Source: Paenibacillus bovis (GTDB lineage Bacteria > Bacillota > Bacilli > Paenibacillales > Paenibacillaceae). Taken from it: DNA of 64,000 nt. Made by a program: the position numbers and the translations under genes. The DNA lies in the NCBI RefSeq assembly GCF_001421015.2, contig NZ_CP013023.1, positions 2,411,501 to 2,475,500 on the forward strand, read 5' to 3'. Under the pieces are notes generated by a model that saw only the letters and a list, made by a program, of their open reading frames with translations, was not told where the DNA came from and ran no database searches. Of this stretch, positions 1-7,377 are shown in pieces. How positions within the stretch are numbered: the first letter of the stretch is position 1; each line of letters starts with the position of its first letter.

Positions 1-31
1 AAGCATAATCAGAACAGAAAGGTGGAATATA

Positions 32-958
32 ATGAATAAATGGCAGGAATTTCGGCAGGCTTCAAGAATGCACTTTGTCCCGTTGATGGCGATCTGTATC
101 GTACAGGGGACGCTCGCGGCCTGGGTCTGGAACGGAGAATTCAATATCTGGATTGCGCTGATTACAATGATCGGTGCCTGTGCAGCCCACATTTTTTCCA
201 TGATGATCAATGATTTGTGGGATTACCGCAGTGGAGCAGACAAAGCTGCTTTTGAATCGGATGAGGCGATTTCGACCGATTCAGGCTATCTTACTTCCGG
301 CAAATGGAGTGAGCGCAATTATGAGATTGTCTCCTGGTGTGTACTGGGAGTTGCACTGATCTGTGCTGTCGTCCTTTATTTCCTCAGCGGATGGGGAGTA
401 TTGCTGCTGGGAGGTCTGGGCTGTTTTATGGCTCTGTTTTATGTAGTGCCGCCCGTGCGTTATGGATACGTCGGCAAAGGAATGAGCGAGATGGCGCATT
501 TGCTGTCATTCGGTATTTTCCCGGTGATGGGTTCCTATTATGTGCAGACCGGTTATTTTGATCCTAGATTATGGATCTTGTCGCTGCCGATGGGCATTCT
601 TACAACGCTGACCTTTTTTAATCACCACTTTTTACACTGGAAAACGGATAAGCAGGTGGGCAAGCGTACACTGGTCGTAAGATGGGGAGTAACCAAGTCT
701 TTTTATTTCTCTATTGTGCTGCTGTCGCTCGCTTTGCTGAGTATCGTGATGTGTGTCGTTTTCGGCGTGATTCCGATCTATGGCATATTGGCACTGATCG
801 TAGCATGGCCGTTGTGCCGGATGTACAGCGAGATGAAAGGGGAAAAGCGCAATCTGCAGAATCACCAGCGGTTATTGTGGCTGTCTCTGCGAACATCCCT
901 GCAATTTGGCGGACTGCTGATTTTGCTGCAGCTGATCAGTCGTTGGCTCAATATCTGA
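32..958 (+). CDS. UbiA-family prenyltransferase (MenA-like)
   Basis: This is an integral membrane prenyltransferase of the UbiA superfamily, 308 aa, which transfers a polyprenyl chain to an aromatic acceptor. The first Asp-rich motif (NDLWDYRSGAD, about residue 70) and the second (DKQVGKRTLVVRWG, about residue 210) both bind the Mg-diphosphate of the prenyl donor in this family. About eight hydrophobic segments fill the rest. The start follows an AAGGTGG ribosome binding site. Family members include MenA (menaquinone) and other quinone, haem or lipid prenyltransferases. No menaquinone gene lies nearby, so the acceptor is not known. A terminator follows at 1034-1067. Confidence 0.85.
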   Translation: MNKWQEFRQASRMHFVPLMAICIVQGTLAAWVWNGEFNIWIALITMIGACAAHIFSMMINDLWDYRSGADKAAFESDEAISTDSGYLTSGKWSERNYEIVSWCVLGVALICAVVLYFLSGWGVLLLGGLGCFMALFYVVPPVRYGYVGKGMSEMAHLLSFGIFPVMGSYYVQTGYFDPRLWILSLPMGILTTLTFFNHHFLHWKTDKQVGKRTLVVRWGVTKSFYFSIVLLSLALLSIVMCVVFGVIPIYGILALIVAWPLCRMYSEMKGEKRNLQNHQRLLWLSLRTSLQFGGLLILLQLISRWLNI

Positions 959-1033
959 TGATCTGCTGTATTTGACTAGACTGCAGAGTAAGAATACGGA
1001 CAAACGATTTATTAAATGAATTGAACACGAATG

Positions 1034-1067
1034 AGCGCATCTCTGCTTCAAGCAGGGTGCGCCTTTT
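1034..1067 (+). terminator. Intrinsic terminator of the prenyltransferase gene
   Basis: A GC-rich hairpin (GCGCATCTCTGCTT pairing with AAGCAGGGTGCGC around a short loop) is followed by a CCTTTTT tract, about 75 bases after the stop codon. Confidence 0.75.
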
Positions 1068-1157
1068 TGTATGCAAGTGTATCAGGAAACAGCCTGCCTC
1101 ATTAGCGGATCTAGCAGCAAAGTTAGGCATGGACATCCAATCAAAAGTTTCTTAAAA

Positions 1158-1167
1158 TGTATGTACA
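1158..1167. promoter_or_regulatory. AraR operator-like box 1
   Basis: TGTATGTACA matches 9 of 10 positions of the palindromic core TGTACGTACA that I recall for Bacillus AraR operators. It lies about 160 bases upstream of the araR start. Autoregulation is the simplest reading. Confidence 0.55.
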
Positions 1168-1198
1168 ACTATTTTTAAATGCAAGATATCCAAAAAGT

Positions 1199-1208
1199 CA
1201 TACATACA
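1199..1208. promoter_or_regulatory. AraR operator-like box 2
   Basis: CATACATACA is a weaker match (7 of 10) to the AraR core. Its centre lies 41 bp from the centre of box 1, close to four helical turns, a spacing that suits cooperative binding with DNA looping as described for AraR in Bacillus subtilis. Confidence 0.45.
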
Positions 1209-1327
1209 AGTAGACGCTGTTTGGAAATGTAAGCGATATCTTGTCTGCTTGGTTCAGGGAACTCTCTATAAAAAATCATGTCTATGTTACACTGATAAAA
1301 ATCCAAATTGATAAGTTCGGAGGAACC

Positions 1328-2419
1328 ATGGCTGCAAAATACAGACAAGTAAGAGATGAAATATTATCCTGGATTCACTCTTCCCGATTGCTGCCCGGCA
1401 GCCGTCTGCCATCGGAGCACGAGATTGCTGATCAATTCAATGTCAGCAGGCAGACTGTGCGTCAAGCACTGGGAGAGCTGGTACGTGAAGGCTGGTTGAA
1501 CCGGATGCAGGGCAAAGGAACTTTTGTAGCTGATCCAGCGGTTAAGCCCCAGGAAGATAACCGAATCGTAGGTGTGATTACGACATACATTTCCGATTAT
1601 ATTTTTCCGCAGATTGTGCAGGGGATTGAGACCAGACTGCGGTCGGAAGGGTATCGACTGCTGCTGGCAAGTACAGAGAACGATCCGGTCAAGGAACGGG
1701 AATGCCTGGAAATGATGCTCAACCATTGTCCGGCTGCATTGATTGTAGAGCCGACACGCAGTGGTGAGCGCAGTGCCAATCTTAATTATTTTCTGACGAT
1801 GGAAAATCGCGAGATTCCTTATCTGATGATTAATGCCAGTTACGAGGAGATGGATTCTCCCTGTCTGCGTATGGATGATGAGCAGGGCGGATTTCTGGCA
1901 GCCGAGCATCTGATCGAGCTGGGTCATCGCAAAATTGCCGGCTTTTTCAAAACTGATGATATGCAGGGAGTGCGGCGGATGCGCGGATTTGTAGCTGCTC
2001 ATCGCAAATATGGTATTCCGCTGCAGCCATCGCTGATTTTTACGTATACGACAGAGGACAAGCATATCGCACCGATGGAACAGACCCGTCAGCTCATTCG
2101 CCAGTCTGCTCCCAAACGGGCAACCGGCTGGGTACTGTATAACGATGAATTGGCGATTAATCTGCTGCAGATTATCCGAGAAGCCGGATTGTCGGTACCG
2201 GATGATCTGTCACTGGTTGGATTTGACGATTCCTTCTTGGCGACAGCAACCGAAGTCAAGCTTACTACATTAAGCCATCCCAAGCAGGCGCTTGGTACCG
2301 CTGCAGCTGATATGATCCTGCAAATGATGAACGGAAACAGCAGCTGGGAAGAAAAAATTCATACGCCTCAGCTGATTCAACGTGACTCTACCTCGTCGCC
2401 AGCTGTTATATCCGGCTGA
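1328..2419 (+). CDS. araR: AraR, arabinose-responsive GntR/LacI-type repressor
   Basis: This cytoplasmic repressor of arabinose catabolism is 363 aa, essentially the length of Bacillus AraR. The N-terminal 70 residues form a GntR winged helix (KYRQVRDEILSWI, then LPSEHEIADQFNVSRQTVRQ and GKGTFV). The rest is a LacI/periplasmic-binding-like sensor domain (IVGVITTYISDYIFPQIVQG; DDLSLVGFDDS). This chimeric architecture is diagnostic of AraR. The reading frame is open from 1241, but the ATG at 1328 has the ribosome binding site TCGGAGGAACC and gives the family length. No arabinose utilisation gene is in the window, so its targets lie elsewhere. Confidence 0.88.
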   Translation: MAAKYRQVRDEILSWIHSSRLLPGSRLPSEHEIADQFNVSRQTVRQALGELVREGWLNRMQGKGTFVADPAVKPQEDNRIVGVITTYISDYIFPQIVQGIETRLRSEGYRLLLASTENDPVKERECLEMMLNHCPAALIVEPTRSGERSANLNYFLTMENREIPYLMINASYEEMDSPCLRMDDEQGGFLAAEHLIELGHRKIAGFFKTDDMQGVRRMRGFVAAHRKYGIPLQPSLIFTYTTEDKHIAPMEQTRQLIRQSAPKRATGWVLYNDELAINLLQIIREAGLSVPDDLSLVGFDDSFLATATEVKLTTLSHPKQALGTAAADMILQMMNGNSSWEEKIHTPQLIQRDSTSSPAVISG

Positions 2420-2510
2420 ATTGGATTTGCGATGAGATAGTCACTTTGAATGCCCCAAAATACTGGACAGTTGCTTCATTCTTAGTTAACTATTAAATGT
2501 CCAGACAAGT

Positions 2511-2560
2511 AAAGCCCCGTCTGCACCCAAAATGGTGTAAAGGACGGGGCTTTCTTTTTT
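2511..2560. terminator. Bidirectional terminator between araR and the HTH gene
   Basis: The perfect stem AAAGCCCCGTC / GACGGGGCTTT is followed by a T-rich run (TTTCTTTTTT) on the plus strand. It sits between the convergent araR and the minus-strand HTH gene and can serve both. Confidence 0.8.
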
Positions 2561-2595
2561 ATCCTAACAGCAGACTCTATAGACGTCTCTGCGTA

Positions 2596-3210
2596 TTACT
2601 GTATTTCTGCAAATTCCGGTTCCGCTTCTTCTCCTAGGACGCAATCAGCAAACAAAACGGATTTGGGAATACGGAAAAACTGTTCCGTTTTCTCCTGAAA
2701 AGCAGGTGATGGCAGAGTAGCTTGATGCAGCCATTTGCGGAAGGTTCCGGGATGAACACCGATCCAGTGGCTCACGTCCGTAACGGACAAATCATGGACC
2801 ATACATAAGCCGGTAAGAATATGATTACGCACTGGCGAGCGGGTAATAGTCCGTTTCATAAAACGGGAAGGGGCTTGCTGGCAAATCACCGGGCTGTTAT
2901 TGATCACCTGTTGATTGAATAGGATATGATGTGGATATCCAAGTTCCCGGCACACTTTTTCAAGATTGGCTTTGCCCGGTAAACGGCCTTCGTAGACCCA
3001 GGCGCTAACACTGCGTGATGAGACCGATAACCGTTCCGCAAGCTCGGATAATTTAATATCCTTCACCATCAGTACAGCCAGTAAAACGCGATTGCGGACC
3101 TGGCAGCGTGTAGGTCTGCGGAATCTCTTGACGCGGACACCCTTGCCGAGGTATTTACGGTTGATCAGAGACCACGCCTCTATAAAATGTCGTTCTGGTT
3201 GATTAGGCAT
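2596..3210 (-). CDS. Protein with two tandem helix-turn-helix domains
   Basis: This is a 204-aa putative DNA-binding protein built from an internal duplication. Repeat 1 spans roughly residues 35-97 (start RCQVRNRVLLAVLMVKDIKL, with SELAERLSVSSRSVSAWV, ending GYPHHILF). Repeat 2 spans roughly 125-187 (start RSPVRNHILTGLCMVHDLSV, with TDVSHWIGVHPGTFRKWL, ending RIPKSVLF). Each copy has the XRE-like pattern of a short HTH followed by a helix and a final hydrophobic I/V-LF. The start has a clean GGAGGAAAT ribosome binding site. No effector domain is visible. The gene stands alone, divergent from a long non-coding region. I recognise the fold but not the specific protein. Confidence 0.7.
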   Translation of the reverse strand: MPNQPERHFIEAWSLINRKYLGKGVRVKRFRRPTRCQVRNRVLLAVLMVKDIKLSELAERLSVSSRSVSAWVYEGRLPGKANLEKVCRELGYPHHILFNQQVINNSPVICQQAPSRFMKRTITRSPVRNHILTGLCMVHDLSVTDVSHWIGVHPGTFRKWLHQATLPSPAFQEKTEQFFRIPKSVLFADCVLGEEAEPEFAEIQ

Positions 3211-3337
3211 ATTTCCTCCGATAAATAATTATTCATATTTGTGCAGGTGGTTTTATGGTCCTTTCAACATCCTACAACACCCGGACACTTGTTTCAAGCA
3301 GACTTTTACTAAAATAATTACTATTCTTAAAGGAAAT

Positions 3338-3366
3338 TTAACACTTAATTTTGTCTTGGATACAAA
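3338..3366 (+). promoter_or_regulatory. Sigma-A-like promoter in the long intergenic region
   Basis: TTAACA, 17 bp, TACAAA (5 of 6 and 4 of 6 consensus matches). Transcription would start near 3373, reading first through the eight-codon ORF at 3428. Confidence 0.35.
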
Positions 3367-3427
3367 ATGACATAAACCTGAGTATTAATGTCCGACAATA
3401 AATTTTTATTGGCAGGGAAGGAGGAAA

Positions 3428-3454
3428 ATGGATCTATTAATTGCCAGTGATTAG
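3428..3454 (+). CDS. Eight-codon ORF with a near-perfect ribosome binding site
   Basis: AAGGAGG sits at ideal distance before ATG GAT CTA TTA ATT GCC AGT GAT TAG (peptide MDLLIASD). The strength of the initiation region contrasts with the tiny ORF. It could be a leader peptide, a standing remnant of a lost gene, or chance. No structural gene follows closely; the next is rplY 440 bases downstream. Confidence 0.25.
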   Translation: MDLLIASD

Positions 3455-3782
3455 ATTGTAAAAGGTTATTCTAATAAATATTAAATAATGATGTACAGTA
3501 TTTTGAAGAATTCAAAAAAGTACGCCAGATAAGACCAGAAAATCACTAATCAAACACAGGCGTTGATTGGATTCGTACTACAAAGGGCAACAGTGGATAG
3601 GATATGTTTATTTATTCAGTTCCCGGCAAATTCATTCATCCCACGCCAAGCAAAAATGGGCAAAATCAGAGCGATAACATATCACATTCTACATCGTATA
3701 TAACAACACGTTCTCCGTCCTATATAACATTATGTTTTATATGATTTTCTATGTAATGATAGCCAAAAAAATTCGGCAAGGT

Positions 3783-3808
3783 GTTGCAAATCTTGTCTAT
3801 GCGGGTAC
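3783..3808 (+). promoter_or_regulatory. Sigma-B-like promoter upstream of ctc
   Basis: GTTGCA, 14 bp, GGGTAC resembles the general stress consensus GTTTAA-N14-GGGTAT with exact spacing. It lies 90 bases upstream of the L25/Ctc start. The homologous ctc gene of Bacillus subtilis is a classic sigma-B regulon member. Whether this organism has a sigma-B-type factor cannot be seen here. Confidence 0.4.
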
Positions 3809-3897
3809 ATAAGAATAATGACCAGTAGCTCTATCGCTGGATCGATTGCACTATGTATGTAGCAAATATCGTTCATAATTTAGGGAGGTCAATACTT

Positions 3898-4518
3898 ATG
3901 AGTACGAATACGAAAATTCAAGCCGAAAAACGTGAAGCAACAAAACATTCCGCCATCCGTGAGCTTCGTCAACAAGGACGCACACCTGGCGTAGTATATG
4001 GACCCGATCTGGGTAGCGTGCCAGTACATGTAGACAGCAAACAGCTGCAAGCACAAGCGCGCCGCGGCGGAGCGGACATCTTCTCGCTGACTCTGGAAGG
4101 CGGTAAAGATGTACAGGTACTGCTGAAAGATATTCAGCGTCAGGAAGGACGTATCCTGCACGTAGACTTTATGCAGGTATCTTCCAGCAAAGCGATCAGC
4201 ATTAATGTACCACTGGATTTCCATGGTACAGCTGCCGGCACCAAAGCAGGCGGTGTATTCCAGCATCAGACAACAGAACTGGCATTATCCGGTCTGGCCA
4301 AAGATCTGCCAAGTCTTTTGACTGTAGACATCTCTAAACTGGAAATCGGTGATAGCATCACAGCAGGTGATGTTGAATTGCCATCTGGTGTTACACTGGA
4401 TTCCAGTCCGGAAGAGATTATCGCTTCCGTAGCGGTACCGCGTGTAGCTGATGAAGATGTGGAAGCTTCCTCCGAGGAAGACGCACCAGCAACCGAAGGT
4501 AGCGAAAACGCCGAGTAA
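3898..4518 (+). CDS. rplY: Ribosomal protein L25 / general stress protein Ctc
   Basis: This is a 5S rRNA-binding protein of the large ribosomal subunit, of the long TL5/Ctc type (206 aa). The N-terminal L25 domain covers residues 1-95 (KREATKHSAIRELRQQGRTP, GVVYG). A beta-rich C-terminal TL5 domain runs to about 185 (SINVPLDFHGTAAGTKAGGV, LPSLLTVDISKLEIGDSI). The tail is acidic and Ser/Glu-rich. The frame is open from 3853, but ATG 3898 follows TTAGGGAGGTC and matches the conserved N-terminus. It is monocistronic with its own terminator and probably stress-induced, given the sigma-B-like promoter upstream. In many Bacilli pth follows ctc; here it does not. Confidence 0.93.
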   Translation: MSTNTKIQAEKREATKHSAIRELRQQGRTPGVVYGPDLGSVPVHVDSKQLQAQARRGGADIFSLTLEGGKDVQVLLKDIQRQEGRILHVDFMQVSSSKAISINVPLDFHGTAAGTKAGGVFQHQTTELALSGLAKDLPSLLTVDISKLEIGDSITAGDVELPSGVTLDSSPEEIIASVAVPRVADEDVEASSEEDAPATEGSENAE

Positions 4519-4826
4519 TCGGTATTGACTACAGAACAATCTGTATTCGGATACGATTTACCGGAACTTTATATTTTTTCATCATAAACCAACCGAGGAA
4601 CCTCTTTTTAGAGGTTCCTTTTGTTTTTTCGTAGCATTGATCTGGATATAAATCAATATGATTCTCCGGTTTTTCCGCTGGCTGTTCAGTATGGTTTGAT
4701 CTGCAGAAGGATATAAAAGATTTCATATAATAAATCGCAGTAGAATGTGATACCATAATAAAGTACATATTCCGGTGAACCGCATGCTGGAATGGAATCC
4801 CATCAGCCAAAGGAGACATTCTTGTT
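4519..4826. other. Intergenic region after rplY
   Basis: About 300 bases holding the rplY terminator and the leader of the Dabb gene. No further ORF or clear regulatory element is visible. Confidence 0.5.
4596..4628 (+). terminator. Intrinsic terminator of rplY
   Basis: The stem AGGAACCTC / GAGGTTCCT with a six-base loop is followed by TTTTGTTTTTT. Confidence 0.85.
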
Positions 4827-5114
4827 ATGATCAAGCATATTGTACTGTTCAAATTCAAAGAAGCTTCCCAGGACGTTATCGATACTGTCGTATCTCAATT
4901 GCGCAATCTGGAAGGCAAGGTAGAATCCCTTCGTTCGATCGAAGTAGGGGTCGATCTGATTCGCAGTGAACGTTCCTATGATGTCGCCCTGATTACTACA
5001 TTTGATAATATGGATGGACTGCAGGCATACCAGGTTCACCCCGAGCACGTTAAAGTAAGTGATTATATCGGTACGGTCAAAGAATCAACGATCGCTGTCG
5101 ACTACGAATATTAA
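4827..5114 (+). CDS. Dabb (stress-responsive A/B barrel) domain protein
   Basis: A 95-aa single-domain protein of the Dabb family, dimeric ferredoxin-like alpha-beta barrels. It shows the typical start MIKHIVLFKFKE, the middle LRSIEVGVDLIRSERSYDVA and the HPEHVKVSDYI segment near the end. Biochemical roles in this family vary and none can be assigned. The ribosome binding site is AAAGGAGA. The DUF86 gene follows after 14 bases, so the two are probably co-transcribed and end at the hairpin at 5666-5705. Confidence 0.8.
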   Translation: MIKHIVLFKFKEASQDVIDTVVSQLRNLEGKVESLRSIEVGVDLIRSERSYDVALITTFDNMDGLQAYQVHPEHVKVSDYIGTVKESTIAVDYEY

Positions 5115-5128
5115 GGTGGTGCTTCACC
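5115..5128 (+). promoter_or_regulatory. Ribosome binding site within a small hairpin
   Basis: AAGGTGG, the ribosome binding site of the DUF86 gene, overlaps a GGTG...CACC stem placed between the upstream stop and the ATG at 5129. Translation of the Dabb gene may be needed to open it (translational coupling). Confidence 0.35.
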
Positions 5129-5566
5129 ATGTATTATGTAAATCGTGAACAGATCGAACGCCGCATTCACGCGCTGGATGAGGTGCGTACAGCGCTGATG
5201 CAGGTCGCCTCTGCCTGGGACGGTAGTCTCACCTCCGGCATGGTACAGGAACGTGCGCTTCATCTGGCGGTAGAGTGTGTAACCGATATCGGCAGTTATC
5301 TGATCGATGGATTTATTATGCGCGATGCCAGCAGCTATGAGGATATTGTGGATATTATGCTTGATGAGAAAGTCGTCGATCCGGATACAGCAGCACAGCT
5401 GATGGAACTGGTGCGATTGCGTCGTCCGCTGGTTCAAGATTATTATGACTGGCCGCGTGGAGAACTGCATGCGCTGACACCGGTGATGCCGGAGGTTCTG
5501 CATACTTTTATTGAGCAGATCAGCAGCTATCTCGATCAAGAGCTGGGTACTTCCACATCTTCCTGA
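5129..5566 (+). CDS. DUF86 / HepT-like protein (YutE family)
   Basis: A 145-aa all-helical protein of the DUF86/HepT superfamily, similar in plan to Bacillus YutE (MYYVNREQIERRI at the start; YLIDGFIMRDASSYEDIVDI; DEKVVDPDTAAQL). HepT RNase toxins carry an R-x4-6-H-x-Y motif. Here the equivalent site reads RRPLVQDYYDW, with Gln in place of His, so RNase activity is doubtful. No MntA-type nucleotidyltransferase antitoxin is next to it. A housekeeping role rather than a toxin is more likely, but the true function is unknown. Confidence 0.75.
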   Translation: MYYVNREQIERRIHALDEVRTALMQVASAWDGSLTSGMVQERALHLAVECVTDIGSYLIDGFIMRDASSYEDIVDIMLDEKVVDPDTAAQLMELVRLRRPLVQDYYDWPRGELHALTPVMPEVLHTFIEQISSYLDQELGTSTSS

Positions 5567-5612
5567 TCCATGTACAAAATAGCGAAATCTGCCGCTTGCA
5601 TACAGTTTTAAA

Positions 5613-5641
5613 TTTACATCCCCAGCCGGATAAGCTACAAT
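5613..5641 (+). promoter_or_regulatory. Sigma-A promoter of the SufR-like gene
   Basis: TTTACA, 17 bp, TACAAT: near-consensus with ideal spacing. Transcription would start near 5648, only about 18 bases before the terminator-like hairpin at 5666-5705. Confidence 0.6.
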
Positions 5642-5665
5642 AACGGTATTATTAAAGGGATAATG

Positions 5666-5705
5666 TGACCCTTGTCGCTGACAATAGCGAACAGGGTCAT
5701 TTTTT
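5666..5705 (+). terminator. Terminator hairpin lying between promoter and SufR-like gene
   Basis: TGACCCTTGTCGCT pairs with AGCGAACAGGGTCA (one mismatch region) and is followed directly by six Ts. It can end the Dabb-DUF86 transcript. Because it lies downstream of the 5613-5641 promoter, it may also act as an attenuator in the leader of the next gene. Confidence 0.8.
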
Positions 5706-5729
5706 ATTTTGATGCAAGGGGGTCAGGGA

Positions 5730-6344
5730 ATGAAATCCAACCAGGAGCCGTCGACCCGGCGTACAATCATGATGATTTTAAAAACCCGGGGCCCGGCGAG
5801 CGTATCGGATCTGGCAGGGGAATTGAATATTACCGAAATGGCGGTCAGACGTCATATTCAGGGGTTGGAGCAGGAAGGATTGCTACTGGCAGAGACAGTG
5901 AAGATTCCGACAGGCCGGCCTTATCTGCGCTTTCGCCTTAGTGAGCGGGCGGAAGAACATTTTCCTCATAACTATCATCAGCTGGCGCTTGATTTGCTGG
6001 ATGAACTGGATGAAGAGGATATTGCCAGAGTATTCGAAGGCCGTAAACGCAAGCTGCTGAACCGTTATCAGCCACTAATGGAACAGCAGACACTTGGTGA
6101 ACGGGTAGCGACACTGACAGATATCCAGCAAAATAGCGGGTATATGGCGAGCTATGAGCAGAACCGTCCGGATGAATTTACGATATATGAATTTAACTGC
6201 CCGATCAACCGGGTAGCAGATCAATATAATGTCGCCTGTCACTGCGAGCAGGAGCTATTCGAGACCTTGCTCGGTGCCAAAGTAACACGTACCGAATGTA
6301 TTGCCAAAGGTGGTCAATGCTGCGTCTATCGTATACAGAAATAA
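5730..6344 (+). CDS. SufR-like winged-helix regulator with Cys-rich C-terminus
   Basis: A 204-aa transcription regulator of the COG2345/SufR type. Residues 9-70 form a DeoR/ArsR-like winged helix (RRTIMMILKTRGPASVSDLA, ITEMAVRRHIQGLEQEGLL). The C-terminal region carries the conserved pattern FNCP..., ACHCEQELFETLLG, RTECIAKGGQCCVYRI, which in SufR relatives holds an Fe-S cluster or other thiol-bound cofactor. The start at 5730 follows AAGGGGGTC; the frame is open from 5709. It could sense iron-sulfur status, but no suf operon is in the window, so this is inference. Confidence 0.72.
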   Translation: MKSNQEPSTRRTIMMILKTRGPASVSDLAGELNITEMAVRRHIQGLEQEGLLLAETVKIPTGRPYLRFRLSERAEEHFPHNYHQLALDLLDELDEEDIARVFEGRKRKLLNRYQPLMEQQTLGERVATLTDIQQNSGYMASYEQNRPDEFTIYEFNCPINRVADQYNVACHCEQELFETLLGAKVTRTECIAKGGQCCVYRIQK

Positions 6345-6345
6345 C

Positions 6346-6382
6346 AATAGCCCTTTCTCCGTTTTTCGGAAAAGGGCTATTC
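6346..6382 (+). terminator. Terminator of the SufR-like gene
   Basis: AATAGCCCTTT-TCCG pairs with CGGA-AAAGGGCTATT. The hairpin is strong but followed by a weak T tract (CGTTATAAAAG). Confidence 0.55.
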
Positions 6383-6576
6383 GTTATAAAAGAATCGGAT
6401 ATGTATGGTTTGCTATAGGCGTAGTCGTGGAGAATCTGCGTCTGTAATCCCTGTATGGACTGTTTTTCTGCTCCGAAAGATACAAATATGTGTACGTTTT
6501 CACAAAAGTGGGATAATTGCTGTCTCTGTGGGTAATAGAAAGCAGAGTACACTATACGAGAATGGGAGAGATAATA

Positions 6577-7050
6577 ATGGAACAGCAAACATCGAAATTG
6601 GTATACGGCATGATCGCAGGAGCACTGATTGGCGCAGGGGTAGCAGCACTGCTGTCTCCAAAAACAGGCAGAGAAATGCGTGCAAGTCTGGTCGAACTGG
6701 CTGAACTGGTGAAGGAAAAAGGTCCGGTAATGAACGAAAAAGGTCATGAAGTTACCGAAAAAGGCCGCGAAGTGGTCGAAGTAGTCAAAGAATCGATCGG
6801 CGTAGCCAAAGAGTGGAAAGAGCAAATCCAGACAGCTACAGAAGAAGTGAAAACTGAACTGGCTGAATTCAAGGAAAGTCAGGACGAAGACAGTAGCTCT
6901 GACAAATCTTCTAACTCCGGTTCTACGGCAGCTGCGGGTTCTTCTTCATCCAGCAGCACAACGACAGGTTCTTCCACATCAACAGGTGGTGCCAAAACAG
7001 GTACTACGCCTCCAGCTGGCAGCAACAAAAGCAGCAATTACAGCGTCTAA
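6577..7050 (+). CDS. YtxH domain-containing protein
   Basis: A 157-aa membrane-anchored protein. The N-terminus has the YtxH signature: a short glycine/alanine-rich hydrophobic segment followed by SPKTGRE (LVYGMIAGALIGAGVAALLS, then PKTGREMRASL). Next comes a charged helix rich in Glu/Lys and Val with VTEKGRE-type periodicity to about residue 110, and finally a low-complexity Ser/Thr/Gly tail. ATG 6577 is preceded by GGGAGA; the frame is open from 6517. YtxH proteins are general-stress-associated and structurally uncharacterised. A terminator follows. Confidence 0.82.
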   Translation: MEQQTSKLVYGMIAGALIGAGVAALLSPKTGREMRASLVELAELVKEKGPVMNEKGHEVTEKGREVVEVVKESIGVAKEWKEQIQTATEEVKTELAEFKESQDEDSSSDKSSNSGSTAAAGSSSSSSTTTGSSTSTGGAKTGTTPPAGSNKSSNYSV

Positions 7051-7377
7051 GCCGGCCATCGTCGGGAATAGACGAAATATACATGCAATATCCGAGCGCC
7101 TATCGATTCGATAAGGCGCTTTTTTTATCGGACACAGGAATAACCAGTATCTGGAATTGTCTAATTATCCGATGTCGAAGACCGTCATCATAATATCGAA
7201 AGCCGAATGCAACAGCTATTTGCTCATAACAATGGCATCATTACATAGTTAATAGCAGAATACTGGATATTTCGAAGCTTAAAAAGCTCAACAGCGTTTA
7301 TACTATCAATGGCTATGGTTAATTATGTAAGTAATTAAAAGTAGCGGACTATACGATCGAAGGAGGTGCAATGCTGG
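7051..7377. other. Intergenic region after ytxH
   Basis: About 330 bases with the ytxH terminator at 7094-7126. I see no other ORF and no clear promoter. Confidence 0.5.
7094..7126 (+). terminator. Intrinsic terminator of ytxH
   Basis: AGCGCCTATCG pairs with CGATAAGGCGCT around a short loop and is followed by TTTTTTT. Confidence 0.85.

Larger units (their letters stand above)
1068..1327. other. Intergenic region with AraR-type operators
   Basis: The non-coding interval upstream of araR is about 260 bases. Apart from the two operator-like boxes listed separately I see no ORF. No well-spaced sigma-A promoter stands out, although a TATAAA lies at 1267-1272. Confidence 0.5.
3211..3897. other. 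Long AT-rich non-coding region upstream of ctc
   Basis: The 690 bases hold no ORF of normal length. I see a sigma-A-like promoter at 3338-3366, an eight-codon ORF with a strong ribosome binding site at 3428-3454, an imperfect long inverted repeat at about 3519-3579 (ends AGTACG / CGTACT, inner AATCAA / TTGATT), two TATATAACA direct repeats near 3700-3732, and a sigma-B-like promoter at 3783-3808. Confidence 0.6.
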
